Shown piece after piece: positions 23,910 through 34,510 of a stretch of 64,000 nucleotides of DNA. The notes under the pieces are model-generated. The model ran no database searches. It was not told the DNA's origin and saw only the letters and a list, made by a program, of their open reading frames with translations. The DNA is from Ignelater luminosus (lineage: Eukaryota; Arthropoda; Insecta; Coleoptera; Elateridae). Position 1 is the first letter of the stretch. Each line of letters opens with the position of its first letter. Location of the stretch: NCBI GenBank assembly GCA_011009095.1, contig VTPC01090600.1:379076-443075 (forward strand), in the 5' to 3' direction. A program made the translations under genes and the position numbers.

Positions 23910-25820
23910 CAGTAACACCCCGACTTACGCTACCCCAACTTACTCGTCGGTTCGTTTCTAGTGTTTGAGCGCCGCGCAATTTTCGATTCCCCACTTCGTC
24001 CACACTAGTGTTCAGCTTACGACACCCGTGGAGTCGACGCATGGCTACAAATTATTATTTTGTGTTAGTATTTATATGCATTGTGTTTGTTATATCTACG
24101 GAAACTTGATCGACTCTACTATGTCATGCAAACGAGGTAGAACGGATTCTTTTGCATCAAACAAGGAAAGAGAAACATTATCTTTGGAATGTACACTCAA
24201 CAGTATCAAAGACTTCGATGCAAAAATAAAAATTTGTAAATTGGCAAAGAAGTTTGATCTACCGGAATCGACAGCCAGAACAATTATAAAAGGTAAAGAA
24301 AAATTCTCAAAGCTGTGAAAAATGCTTGATCTTTGAATTCAAACATCATTCGTAAATGTGACGGTATTATCGCTGAGATGGAAACAATGTTAAAATTATG
24401 TCCTGTTGATCAGAATACGGTGTGCTCTCAAGCTAAGCTGATTTTCGAGGGATTAAAAGAAGAATCTGGGGAGGTAGCTAAAGATGAAATGTTTAAAGCT
24501 AGTAACGGTTTGTTCAGCCGATTCAAAAGTCGCTGTAATTGGCATAGCATTGCAGAAAGTGGAGAGGCGGCAGGCGCTGATAAAGAGGCTGCGTCTCTCT
24601 ATCCAGAAAAACTCACAGCTATGATAGAAGAATTTGGCTATACCAGCCAAACCATATTCAACGTAGACGCAACTGGTCTGTTCTGGAACAAGATGCCTAG
24701 AAGAACTTTTATCGCGCGTGAAGAGAAAACCTTTCCAGGTTTTAAGGCCGCCAAAAATCGATTGACAGTGATGATTGACGCTAATACAGCTGGTGATTGT
24801 AAGTTAGTTTATCGCTCAGAGAATCGAAGAGCATTAAAAAATAAATCTAAAGCTGGCTTGCCCGTGATTTGGATGTCGAATCGTAAAGCTTGGGTGACGG
24901 CTTGCTTTTTTGAGGACTCGTCATCACTTCATACATGAAGTCGAACGTTATTGCCAATCTAAACAAATCCCATTTAAACTGATGCTATTAATTGACAACG
25001 CACCAGGTTATCCTCCTGCTACTTTAACTAATTTTGACCCACGCGTGAAAGTTGTATTTTTGCCACCAAATACAACCAGCTTGCTTCAACCGATGGACCA
25101 GGGAGTCATCAAAACATTCAAAGCTTATTACACGAGACGATCGTTTGCGCATCTGAATGAAGCTACTAGACAAAGAAACGAGCTTTCTGTTAAAGACTAT
25201 TGGAAACAATTCAATGTTTTAGATGCCGTGAGAATCATTGGACAATCTTGAAATGAAATTTCACAAAAAACTTTAAATGGGGTGTGGAAAAAACTGTGTC
25301 CATTGTTTTTCACCACTGAAACTCAGGCGAAATCAGCGCCAGAGCCTGATGAAATTGGTAATGTGATTGAAGAAATTGTCGATCTCGCCAAAAAATAAAT
25401 TTACACAATCAGAAGCTGACAATTGACGAGTAAGCAAGAGCAAGACATTGAAGAACCTGATTCTTTAGACCCAGTTCAATTAGAAGATCAAATGACGGTT
25501 GGAAACTTGACAGAAGGCCTCTGTTCAATTGAAAAAAGTTATAAATCTTGGAAAACATAGAGTCCAACGAAAAGCGCATTTCTGCTACAAAGCAAAAAAT
25601 AAAAAAATTATTAGCGTGCTACGAGGAAATTTTGCGTGAGAAGAAAAAATCTTTGATCCGTCAGACAACTTTTTATGAAGCCTTCTACTTCAAAATAACT
25701 TTGGTTGTTGTATTATCTAAAATTTTTCTTCTAAATTATTGTTTTCTTTAGTCTCCGGTCCCAATTAAACACGCAGTTATCGCTCGCTCCCACCTATCGC
25801 GTAAGTACGGGTTATTACTG
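23910..25820 (+). mobile_element. Tigger/pogo-like DNA transposon, full length but inactive
   Basis: A complete 1.9-kb element with both ends visible. The left TIR begins CAGTAACACCCCGACTTACGC (23910-) and the right end, reverse-complemented, begins CAGTAATAACCCGTACTTACGC. Both are flanked by TA (23908-23909 and 25821-25822). These ends are characteristic of the Tigger group of the pogo/Tc1-mariner superfamily, and the single encoded protein agrees. The element moves by cut-and-paste with duplication of TA. All three catalytic aspartate codons survive, but frameshifts and stops disable the gene. Confidence 0.93.
24121..25730 (+). pseudogene. Tigger-like transposase (CENP-B/jerky family) pseudogene
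   Basis: ATG at 24121 starts MSCKRGRTDS, leading into a psq/CENP-B type helix-turn-helix (KICKLAKKFDLPESTARTII, about 24226-24285). The frame changes near 24310 and continues as the CENP-B-type second DNA-binding segment (about 24333-24560) and the DDE_1 catalytic domain: FNVDATGLFWNKMP with the first Asp at 24666; after another frame change by a T-run near 24905, LLIDNAPGYP (Asp at 24994) and LLQPMDQGVIKTFK (Asp at 25096), a DD33D spacing typical of pogo/Tigger. A TGA at about 25249 replaces the Trp expected in the QSW..I segment, after which the frame goes on (GVWKKLCPLF). The C-terminal ACYEEILREKKK (about 25617) is the usual Tigger/jerky tail. Length agrees with a normal ~500-600-residue transposase. 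Confidence 0.92.
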
Positions 25821-27209
25821 TATTTATTTTAAATATTTATATAAATTCTTATAAATCAGTTATTACAGATAGTATGTGACTTTTCAAGTAGTAAATTACT
25901 CAATTAATATTTGTAGAATTTTAAGACAAAACTGAAATTAATTAAGCAAACTGTTTCATGGCCGGAAACAAACAAATGGTTTGTTGTTCTATTTGAGAAA
26001 AGCATTGAATATAATCCAAGTGATAATAGATGTTATTAACCAACAGAAAATGCCTTTAAACCAGCAGTAATTCTGGACTGCATTAAAACACCAAACTCCT
26101 TGTGATAAGAAATGACCCAAATAAATATACAGTAAAGGTTTTATAAAAGGACTACGGAAAGCGGTTATAGATATCTAGAAATATCTTTTTAGTTAAGCAT
26201 TTAACTTATAGTTAAATGCATATATAGCACTACATCTTCCAAAGCAGCAACAGCAACGATGACAGATAATCGTATATCAAGTAAGAGTGAGAAAGGTAGG
26301 GGTAAAGTAAAAAAAAACGAGCAAAGATATATTCATCATCATTAGCTGAAAATTCAGAGCAATACAGTGATTTTTGTATATTTCCTGTTCTTCTATTTCA
26401 TAAAAAAGGGCTTGTAACTCAATATTTTCACCCACAGTTCCAGCAGCTAACTAGTAAATATGCTTCCACTCAACAGGGCTCTACATCAGTCAGTCAACCA
26501 GTACAGTCGACGTGTTACCTAGCAACTTCCGTAGAAGTTCAACAAAAACTGATAATTCTGAAGCAAGTAATTTAACAAATTATGAAAATAAAAATAGTTC
26601 TTTAAAACTTTATATAAAATGGAAGGTAAATTAAATTGTGAAGTTTTAATAGGTACCTACTTTATATGGATGGTGTTATGCAATAATGAGTTGACCCACT
26701 ATTTTTCCAGAAATGAGTTAAGCATTTGTCTGGGTACAGAAACAATTATTCAACAACAAGAAAAAAATGATTCAAACCATAACTTGACTATACTGTCATC
26801 AGACGAGACATTTGTTAAGCCACAATTTCTTAATTCCAGATTTGCAACAACCAATAATAGGTTAAAGCGAAGTAGTGAATAGTGTGGAAATATTTTATTG
26901 GTGCTGAATATAAAGTAAGTCTTAAACGTCATTAGGTAAGTGTTTTTATAAACTTCTTTTTGTTTAACAGTTGTCTCACCCTCAGATTTGATTTTATTTA
27001 ATTCTATACATGCAGACGGTACAAACGTAATTAATAGACATCAGAATTGCTTCTGAGGTGACAACAGATTATTCCCAAACGGCATTCAAGAACCGCTTTA
27101 TTAAGTTTATTGTTTGTTAATTTATTATTCTGAATGTGAAAATGGCTTTGTAGAATAAACCATTATTGCCTATTGTAAGATATTCTTTCTAAAATGAAGC
27201 CAATACGCC
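25821..27209. other. Stretch without clear genes
   Basis: A weak coding-like segment at about 26250-26560 (serine/glutamine-rich reading) and an 87-codon frame at 26619-26882 (+) have no recognised motif. They might be 5' parts of the DUF7869-like relic that follows, but nothing shows it. Confidence 0.4.
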
Positions 27210-28958
27210 GTGGTGAAATATTGGCTGAAATGGGCAAAAGGATTTATAAAACCTAGAATTCAACAGAATACCCATCAGTTCAGTCGTGTATCAGTAAATG
27301 TAAGAAGGATTCGAGAAACAATTTTAGAAATATGTGAGATGCAGAAATGTGTAGACAAGCCACAGAGATTTCTGGCGATTCCGTTTACAAACCCTTTCAA
27401 TCTTCTGGTAGCAAATATGAACCTTCAACTAAATCTGCAAATATTCAAGACGAAGTTTTTGACGAACAACAGGTAGACGAAAACATAAAACCAAATTCTC
27501 AGCAAAGAAATTCAACAAAAAGTAAACATTCTGAACCAGATAATCCGAAAGGACGCCCAAAACAAAAGAAAAGTTTCCCAAGAAAAATTTTTAGAACGAA
27601 AATAAAAATATTCTAGCAACATGATAATACGTGATAGACAATGACTGAAAAGTGGAGGAAAGAACAGATGTACAGATAAGCAAGTTGAGGTAGTTATGGA
27701 ACACATTGCCTCCTTCCTGTAGAAACCAAACAAACTCTAAATTCCTAAGTCTGCACTTAAATCTAGCTAAAATGTATGACTTATACCAAACTTATTGTAA
27801 CAGTACCAAATCCTTCAAAGTGCAACTATATTTTTTCCACAAAATTTAATCTCAAATTTAAGTTGGCAAAGAAAGATACTTGCCTAACTTACGACACGTA
27901 CAGTACAAAGTTAGTGGGTTTAGAAGATGAACGTTAAAAAAAATTGAAAAATGCTCACGACGCTCACCTAAACACAGTTGAAGTTCTAAGGAAAGAAATG
28001 AACAAAGACATGTTGGAAGCCAAGAATAACTCGAAAGTAAAAACTTTGGCCTTTGACCTACAAAGGACGCATCGGGTACCGAAAGTACCGACAGAAATAG
28101 CAAACTACAAACAGCAGCTAAATTTATATAACTTAGGTATTCACGTAGGTAGCCAAAATAAAGGCATTTTCAATGTCTGGGCGGAGAACATTGCTAGAAG
28201 AAGCGCTCAGGCGGTGGGATCGTGCCTTCTAAAAGGTATTAATGAACACGTTCATGCTCCAGTGACACATCTAAGACTGTGGTCAGACTCTTGTGGTGGG
28301 CAGAATTGAAGCATTAAACTCGTTTTATTACTAACACATGAACTTTTGAATCATCCAACACAGGTTTTTACTATCAGGGTACAGTTTCCTACCTAACGAT
28401 TCGAAATTTGGAGATGTTGAGGTAGTACTATAAGTACAAGAAAGGCTTTACATTGATGTTGACTACGTACATGTGATGGCAAAATGTAGGAGAAAAAGAG
28501 AGTTTAAAATCATACATCTCTAGACAGATGATTTTGTATCTGTTGAGAATTTAATAAAAGCTGTTACTAATAGAAAGATGGATTTAGAGAAAAATAAGGC
28601 TTTTTAAAGCTGCATAAGGAACAACCGACGACACTGATGATGAAAAGCAATGTTCTGCAAGATGAGCCACAAATTGTGAATATTGGAAAAGGAGGAAAAG
28701 GTCGTAAACCTTGCACAAGAAGTATCAAGCTACCGTCCTTATGGCCAGATGGTAAAAAGTTTGTCAGCTGATAAGCTAGCAGATCTAACAGAAATTTCCA
28801 AATTAATTTCTGCAGATGCAAGATGATTTTACAAGTTTTTATGTTCAGCAAAGAGCGCAGAGTTTGAAGATGATGTTGATGATTTTGGTTCAAGTGTGGA
28901 CTTCAAAGTTGAAGAAGCAGATAACTCCCGGGAACAAGAACAGAACAACAGAGAATAA
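27210..28958 (+). pseudogene. DUF7869-type insect protein, decayed copy
   Basis: A multi-copy insect protein family of unknown function, thought by many to be transposon-derived. Seen in order: a charged N-terminal region (27347-27616, lysine- and glutamine-rich); RCTDKQVEVVMEHIASF (about 27669-27720); LSLHLNLAKMYDLYQTYC (about 27747-27800); FNLKFKLAKKDTC (about 27848-27890); the long open frame 27944-28309 with TLAFDLQRTHRVPKVP, YKQQLNLYNLGIH and LRLWSDSCGGQN. The TGA at 28307 stands where the family has Arg after GGQN, and the frame continues (SIKLVLLLTHELLNHPT). Then GYSFLPNDSKFGDVE (about 28378-28425), RLYIDVDYVHVMAK, and a C-terminal LRPYGQ-like / SADKLADL segment ending in acidic sequence at the TAA near 28956. 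At least five frame or stop lesions. AATAAAG signals lie at about 29014-29036. The family name is from memory; the order of motifs is clear. Confidence 0.72.
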
Positions 28959-29257
28959 GAAATCATTAGTGCCTGTAATATTTGTTTGCTTTTTTGTATA
29001 TTACTGTTTTGTTAATAAAGCATTAAACAATAAAGAGTCAACCTTTTTTTTTCTATTTCCGGTTAAAAAATATCTTTATTTTCGATAAACAACGAAACTG
29101 AAAGATATAAGCTTCGTTAATCATGTACAGTAAATTAGGATCAAACTCATATACTAGTGTTTATTGGACTTCAATATTCGTTATCTCAAAACAAGACGTG
29201 CGTGGCTTACCTCGTTGTATAAAATCATTCATATAATGTTAACATTTTTTGTTTCAG

Positions 29258-29834
29258 AATTTCAGAAGAAAGTAATGCGTCAATTAGCATCAATAAATGG
29301 AAAATTGTCACAACATTCAGAAACTCTTGAGTTCCCCACGAATCAAACTGGTGACCTTCAAAGAAGAAATAAAACTACTATCAGTGACGATAATAATTAT
29401 TGAAACATTAAACGAATGCTTTTCTTTCTTCCCATTATTAGACGTTGCTTTTGTAAAAGCCGTTCAAAAATTAGTTGTAGAAAACAATCTCCAAGACTTA
29501 ATGATAATGTCAGCTTTTCATTAATGTTTTTACCTAAAATTAATAATTCCTTAGGCAAAAGAGTTAAGTTTCATAGGAGGAGATCACCCAAGCAAAATGA
29601 CAAAAAAAATTATGTACGGAATTGTGTCTAATAAAGCACAACAATATTACTCTTCTGAAGGTGCAAAGAGAAAAGAAATATTTAAAAATTTTCCAGATTT
29701 TTCTCTGATAATTAGTAAGTTACATTTTCATATAAAATGTTCAATTCATATTAATTTTCAGAAGCTGTAAGATTAAATTCAAGAACTTCCAAGGCATGTG
29801 ATGATGAAATTAAAAATCTAATTAAAAGTAAAAG
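29258..29834 (+). pseudogene. DUF4806-like multi-exon gene fragment
   Basis: Coding blocks resemble the insect DUF4806 family (function unknown). Exon after a TTTGTTTCAG acceptor (AG at 29256-29257): EFQKKVMRQLASINGKLSQH. Next block (about 29430-29508): FPLLDVAFVKAVQKLVVENN. Next exon from the acceptor TTCCTTAG (29547-29554): AKELSFIGGDHPSK, MTKKIMYGIVSNKAQQYYSS, EGAKRKEIFKNF. It ends at A29714 with a GTAAGT donor; a 47-bp intron (29715-29761) ends in TTTTCAG; the following exon continues in phase as KAVRLNSRTSKACDDEIKNL and ends at 29834 with another GTAAGT. The splice phases match, which supports a real spliced ancestor. Between the first and second blocks, and across 29509-29554, the frames do not join cleanly, so the copy is partial or broken. 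No downstream exon or stop was found. Confidence 0.62.
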
Positions 29835-30123
29835 GTAAGTAAGTAACACTTTATGGTCTTAAGTTAATTTTAAAATGAAGTTTTTTTTGTAAAAATAAGC
29901 AAAATAAGAAAGTTGACCAATAGAACAAATAATTTAATAATAGTTGTGTATTCAATTTTGTTTATTTTATAAATGAGTATAAAAGGTTTATTTAATAGAA
30001 ACAGAATGACTTTTGTTTATTTAATCAATATGTATGCCGTATTGACTGCTGTTCATTTTATTTATTGATTTAATTAACGTGCTTTACACATAATATCAAT
30101 TTGCAATAACCCATTGTATTATA

Positions 30124-30599
30124 CAGAGTGTCTACATAAGTTCGCGACACATGGAAAACTTTTTTATTTGTAGTCTGCATGCTCTAAAACCTAACTTGTA
30201 GCAGTCAAACCTCAAATTTATCAGTCATATATGATGTTTGTCAATAAATATTAATTTGGTACAAGAGTAAAATACTTTTAGTTCTGATAATATGGAAAAT
30301 TGTAATAATGAAAAGTTGTTAAGAATTAAAATCTACTCGTATGTACAAATATGCAATCATATCCATTCTGAACAACTTCCCTTAATAACATTTTGCCATA
30401 TTATTGACAGAAATGGCACTTTGCTTCAACATAAAATGGTTTTTTCTCAATTATCATGACCGTCTTAAATTTTAAAAACTAAAAATGTGCTTGTAATTTA
30501 TTTCAGACCAAGCAGGGCGGTATCCCAAAACATCAAAACGAGATTCAAAACTTTTTAATCCATTTATACCTATAGCGAAGTCAATTCGGGGACACAGTG
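30124..30599. mobile_element. Candidate ~476-bp TIR element
   Basis: The left end TACAGAGTGTCTACATAAGT (from TA at 30122-30123) resembles the reverse complement of the right end, TACACTGTGTCCCCGAATTG (TA at 30600-30601). The arms then both reach a TTCG. The match is imperfect (about two thirds of the first dozen bases). The interior includes a short coding-like run starting ATGGAAAATTGTAATAATGA near 30292 and a possible Tc1/mariner fragment near 30510, so it may be an internally deleted transposon. Confidence 0.5.
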
Positions 30600-30761
30600 T
30601 ATAACAAAACAAAATTTTAACTTTATGCCAGATAAGATAAAAGATCAGCTAATAACAACAAAGAACCATTAGGTACATGTGCAGTGAAGAAGATGCTATG
30701 ACTATAGGTGTGATAGCAACATAGTATTTGTGAAATGGAATGATAACAGGATAGTAACTGT

Positions 30762-30989
30762 TGTTGGGACTCTAGGTAAATGTACTGTGAAACTTTAGTT
30801 ATAAGTTCTGGTAGTTATAGTTCATTGGCCCGCTTGATCTTCAACCCTTCACGAGATGCAGTCAGTAGTAGGGCTGCACCATTATATACAATCTATTTAG
30901 TAAATTAAGTGTGTTCAATATAGTTTAAGTTAGTAAAGTTAGTTTTAAAATAAAGTGCTTAAATCAAAAGAAAGTTCATTATTTCAACA
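30762..30989. repeat. Possible solo LTR
   Basis: The segment starts TGTTGGGAC and ends TTTCAACA, giving 5-bp inverted termini TGTTG/CAACA, and has a TATATA-like motif (about 30873) and AATAAAG (about 30950) in the order expected of an LTR. No target-site duplication is visible, and no second copy was found in the window, so this stays tentative. Confidence 0.22.
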
Positions 30990-32239
30990 TAAAACAGATG
31001 TAGAAAGTAACTACTTGTAACGGGAAAAAGCTGAGAAAAAGGCCTAATTCCCGTTTAAGCCAGAAATCGGAAGATGTTCAATTGCGAAGCTCTAAATCGG
31101 AGATGGGGGTTTCAAAGATAGTAAATAACCCAAATAACTATGTTGTTACTTGAACCTAAAGCTTGGATTTCAAATAAAAACCAAAGAAAAGATACCTAGA
31201 AGGCGTTAGAAGGTTATTTTAATTTAAAAAACCTAGTATGGTCCTAAATTTTCCGGAAAAGGTTACACTATAAAAATATCTTACCTATCATTTAAAAATT
31301 AATCATTTTACGATTAGTACTCAAAACATTTAGACAAAACAACAATAAAAAAAACATACTAACAAATATGTAACATCAAAAGAACATGTGTCTTACGCTA
31401 GTCAGGAGATTCCTTGAGTTCCAGCAACATTTCACGGTTAGCAAAAGTGAATGTCATACAAAATCAAACGACGAGAACGCATGACTACGTTCACAATAAA
31501 TCTTAAAAACACTTAAGTTTTCATAGAACACAAAACTTTAATTTTAACGAAAAGAATGCCAATTTTTCCATTAGACACTGATGACGAAATGACGTTTTCA
31601 CCAACCAGGGAATACAACAAAGGTACTGGAGTCTCGGTCGACACGCACAACGAATCAAAACAGGTAATTTCCAACAGGATTATATATCCTCGTTGCTAAA
31701 CGATATGATACTTAAGAGTTATCCTTTCTACTCGTGAATTTGAAGTTTCAGATCCGACAAGCATGTCGTAATTAAAGCTCACGAAGAGTACTATAAAGCT
31801 TACGAAAAGCACCACAAATTAAACCCACGGTAAGACTTGGTTTTTAACAACGAGACCAGAAGAAGACGGTACCGAGCCCGCATGGGCCGGCTCGTATGTT
31901 TGCGGCCAAAACCTCAAACACGTTTGCGGAGTCAACCGCACTTCTCGGTGTTCCAATTTCGACTCCGTGAGAAAACGAACTTTTTCTCACATATTGATGA
32001 CTCAGTTAAATTAACGGCAGAAGCCAATTCTACACTGTATTATTGGTATTAACATGGACAGACATAGGGACCGTGGAAAACTACAAACCCTTGTAATTCG
32101 AGTATAAACCAGACTTTCTCTTAAATATTAAATTTTCTGCGAAATGATAAACTGTAAAAGTATTTAAGTCACCTCGGACAAAATATCTTTTAACAATATA
32201 AATAACTTAATGAACGCTATTAAACGAAATGAAACGATA
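30990..32239. other. Uncharacterised stretch, possibly eroded 5' half of piggyBac
   Basis: A 71-codon frame at 31837-32052 (+) lies in a short GC-richer patch (about 31860-31945) and is arginine-rich, with no family motif. Because it precedes a piggyBac C-terminal relic in the same orientation it could be remains of the same gene, but no piggyBac motif was recognised here. Confidence 0.35.
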
Positions 32240-32690
32240 AATTCGTATTAAATGAATACATTGCATATTACGGTATAACACCTGCAAGAAGGATAAAACC
32301 AAAACCAAAAGGGAATGTCCTGCAATCCTACAAAGAAATGGGGGGAGTTGATCTTCTCGATCGACTTTGTGCTAGCTATCGCCCAAGATTAAGTTCTAAA
32401 TCTCGCTGTTGCAGCATATAGGTTTTACCAGCATGTCAATAATAAGAAAAATATAAACCATTTACAATTTTGAGGTACTGTTGTAATGTGTGTGGTAAAA
32501 GCACAACCAACGCAGAAGAATCGACTCGTAGGAGACAGTTGTTACAATGGTATTAATCATGTAATGTCTGCATGTTCCCAAGGAAGATAAACAGTGTGTC
32601 AGAAGAATACAAGACTTAATTATTCAAAATGTGAGAAGAGATTGCATAAAAAAATTGTTTTCGTGCATTTCACAACACATCTTAAAACTT
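32240..32690 (+). pseudogene. piggyBac transposase C-terminal relic
   Basis: The reading ITPARRIKPKPKGNVLQSY leads into KEMGGVDLLDRLCASYRP (about 32335-32388), the conserved YN..MGGVD..D...YR signature near the C-terminus of piggyBac transposases. It is followed by AAYRFYQHVNNKK (about 32413) and a cysteine-containing tail (CCNVCGKS near 32477; YSKCEKRLHKK near 32620) that fits the family's C-terminal cysteine-rich domain. Stops and frame changes are frequent. The N-terminal and catalytic parts are not recognisable. It is not the missing part of the 10-kb copy in any detectable sense; both are the same superfamily only. Confidence 0.75.
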
Positions 32691-32756
32691 CTATGTGTAA
32701 CTTATAATCTGTACTAACATAAAAATAAATATGTTTACCAGAAAGTTTCTGATATA

Positions 32757-33243
32757 CAATGCAAAAACTACTCATGGAATAAAATCAGTAATTTCAAAAC
32801 GAATGATATTTTTGAAAAACGCTAAAACAGGTCAATTTTTATTTTATATTTCGATGTTTCTAAGGTGCTGTGTTTGTGACGTTCGAGCTATGACGTCATA
32901 CAGAGTTTTTTAAAATAGAATGCTATATTTGTAGGTAGTACCTTCAAAAACCTTTTTAACCAACCCATGCTTACTACGCCTATTTTCAATAATTTTTGAG
33001 ATATGGAGTTTTCTTAAATAGAATGCTATATATATTTTTTATTTTTAGGTAGTATAGCTTAGTATAGTTGGTGCATTTTCTTGTAAGCAAAAACCTTGAT
33101 TATACAAGGGATGACGTCAGAAACAAGCACAGCACCTTAAAAACATCGAAATATAAAATAAAAATCGACTTGTTTTAGCGTTTTTCAAAAATATCATTCG
33201 TTTTGAAATTACTGATTTTATTCCATGAGTAACTTTCGCACTG
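32757..33243. mobile_element. 487-bp TIR element related to the one at 3.7 kb
   Basis: The left end CAATGCAAAAACTACTCATG (32757-) is matched by the reverse complement of the right end, CAGTGCGAAAGTTACTCATG. The arms stay highly similar for about 145 bp. TA precedes the left end (32755-32756); the right flank is CA, a one-base change from TA. Each arm holds a perfect TGACGTCA (32891-32898 and 33112-33119), and the GAAAAACGCT ... ATTTTTATTTT stretch lines up with that of the 3697-4356 element, so the two belong to one extended family. The interior contains two diverged copies of a segment reading AATAGAATGCTATAT (about 32914 and 33019). The 60-codon frame over the left arm is not a gene. Confidence 0.85.
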
Positions 33244-34089
33244 CATATTATGTATATGCCAACGTTCCCAAAATGGGAACTATAAAATTTATGTTAAGAT
33301 TAATATTCAAAATGAGATTCTAGTCAGTCAATGAGACACATTTCAAAATTTAATAAATTTCAGACAAAAGATTTAGAATGTCGCCATTAAAGGGTTAAAT
33401 TCTTTAAATCATTACATCAAATGAAAGCTTAAGAAATGACGCCATTAAAATATTTAATCGTCTTATTATTTAAAGCATCTCAAACAAAAATTATTAATTT
33501 TGGTATTAATTAACTAGCCACAAGCTCAAATTAAAATTTCTTAAAATAAGATCTTAAGAAATCTAAACCCACACGAATTGCAATTAGTTTTTTGTTCAAT
33601 TAGCAAATCAAACAGTACATATTAACTGCAATTTAAATTAGCATAATAAAATGGATTCTTTCCCAATCGATAGTTGACTTAAAGCTCAAAAAAGTGCGAT
33701 CACCAAATTCCCATAGGTCCCGTAAATATTCCAAAATCAAATTAATGTTTCCAGATTTTTTGGAAGTTCCAATTTTGTTAATTCTTTCTGAGTTTTGTAG
33801 GTTATCTGATTTTATTTAGACTGCAGACTTTTTCTGAATTTATAGCTTTACAGCATTCCCCAGGATTGTTTCCAATATTTCTTAATAAACCAATGTCAGC
33901 TAAATATAGATAAATCTTAAAATTTTACATACCCTATCTGTAAAAGGAAGATAACACAGATGAAATGGCATTTAAGACCTTTCAAAAATTCTTCAGTACT
34001 AACTGTGAGCAGCTGTATTATACAAAAGCTTTGTAGCTTTTATATCAGTATCCACTTAGCAATTGGAAGTATTAAAAAGATTTTAATTT
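33244..34089. other. AT-rich stretch without genes
   Basis: No motif recognised. The right part (33800-34089) could be the eroded C-terminal continuation of the minus-strand LINE relic that starts at 34.5 kb, but no RT motif is readable. Confidence 0.4.
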
Positions 34090-34510
34090 CAGACTTTCTA
34101 CAGAGAAACAATATTATACAACTTTCCTAAGATTGTTAATGTATATTGCAAAAGGAGGAAGCTTCAAGATGAACCCCTGACGTACTCCTAATTTCACTAA
34201 TTGTGATGCAGATCATACTTTGGCGACGTTTACTATCTTCTACTTTACAAACTGAAATCTATCAGTTAAATAAGATTTGATCCATTCAACCACAACAGCT
34301 CTTACATCGTAATAATCAAGTTTATTAATCAACAAAATGTGGTCTACAGTGTCATAAGCACATTTCTGTAAACTAAAAGATTTCTTCGAAATGAATTATT
34401 TTTATGGTACCTTTTTTTATTAAAGTCTCTAATAAAGGATGATAAAATCAAAATATGTTTGAAATTCTGAATGCACGTATTTATTAACGAAAAATCCAGA
34501 CTGTCGGAAA
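34090..34510 (-). pseudogene. LINE reverse transcriptase fragment
   Basis: Read on the minus strand from 34510 down: a SGFFVNKYVHSEFQTYF segment, KSFSLQKCAYDTVDHILLI (about 34385-34330; motif A, normally FLDL.KAYDTVDH), KLDYYDVRAVVVEWIKSYL, then LGVRQGFILKLPPF (about 34185-34145; motif B, normally GVPQGSILGPLLF) and INNL. This is a jockey/CR1-like RT core with stops. It does not overlap in RT coverage enough with the 9.6-kb LINE to tell whether they are the same family. Confidence 0.75.

Noticed and set aside
27512..28103. Minus-strand frames of 73 and 81 codons
   Set aside because: They are antisense to the DUF7869-like relic and have no motif of their own.
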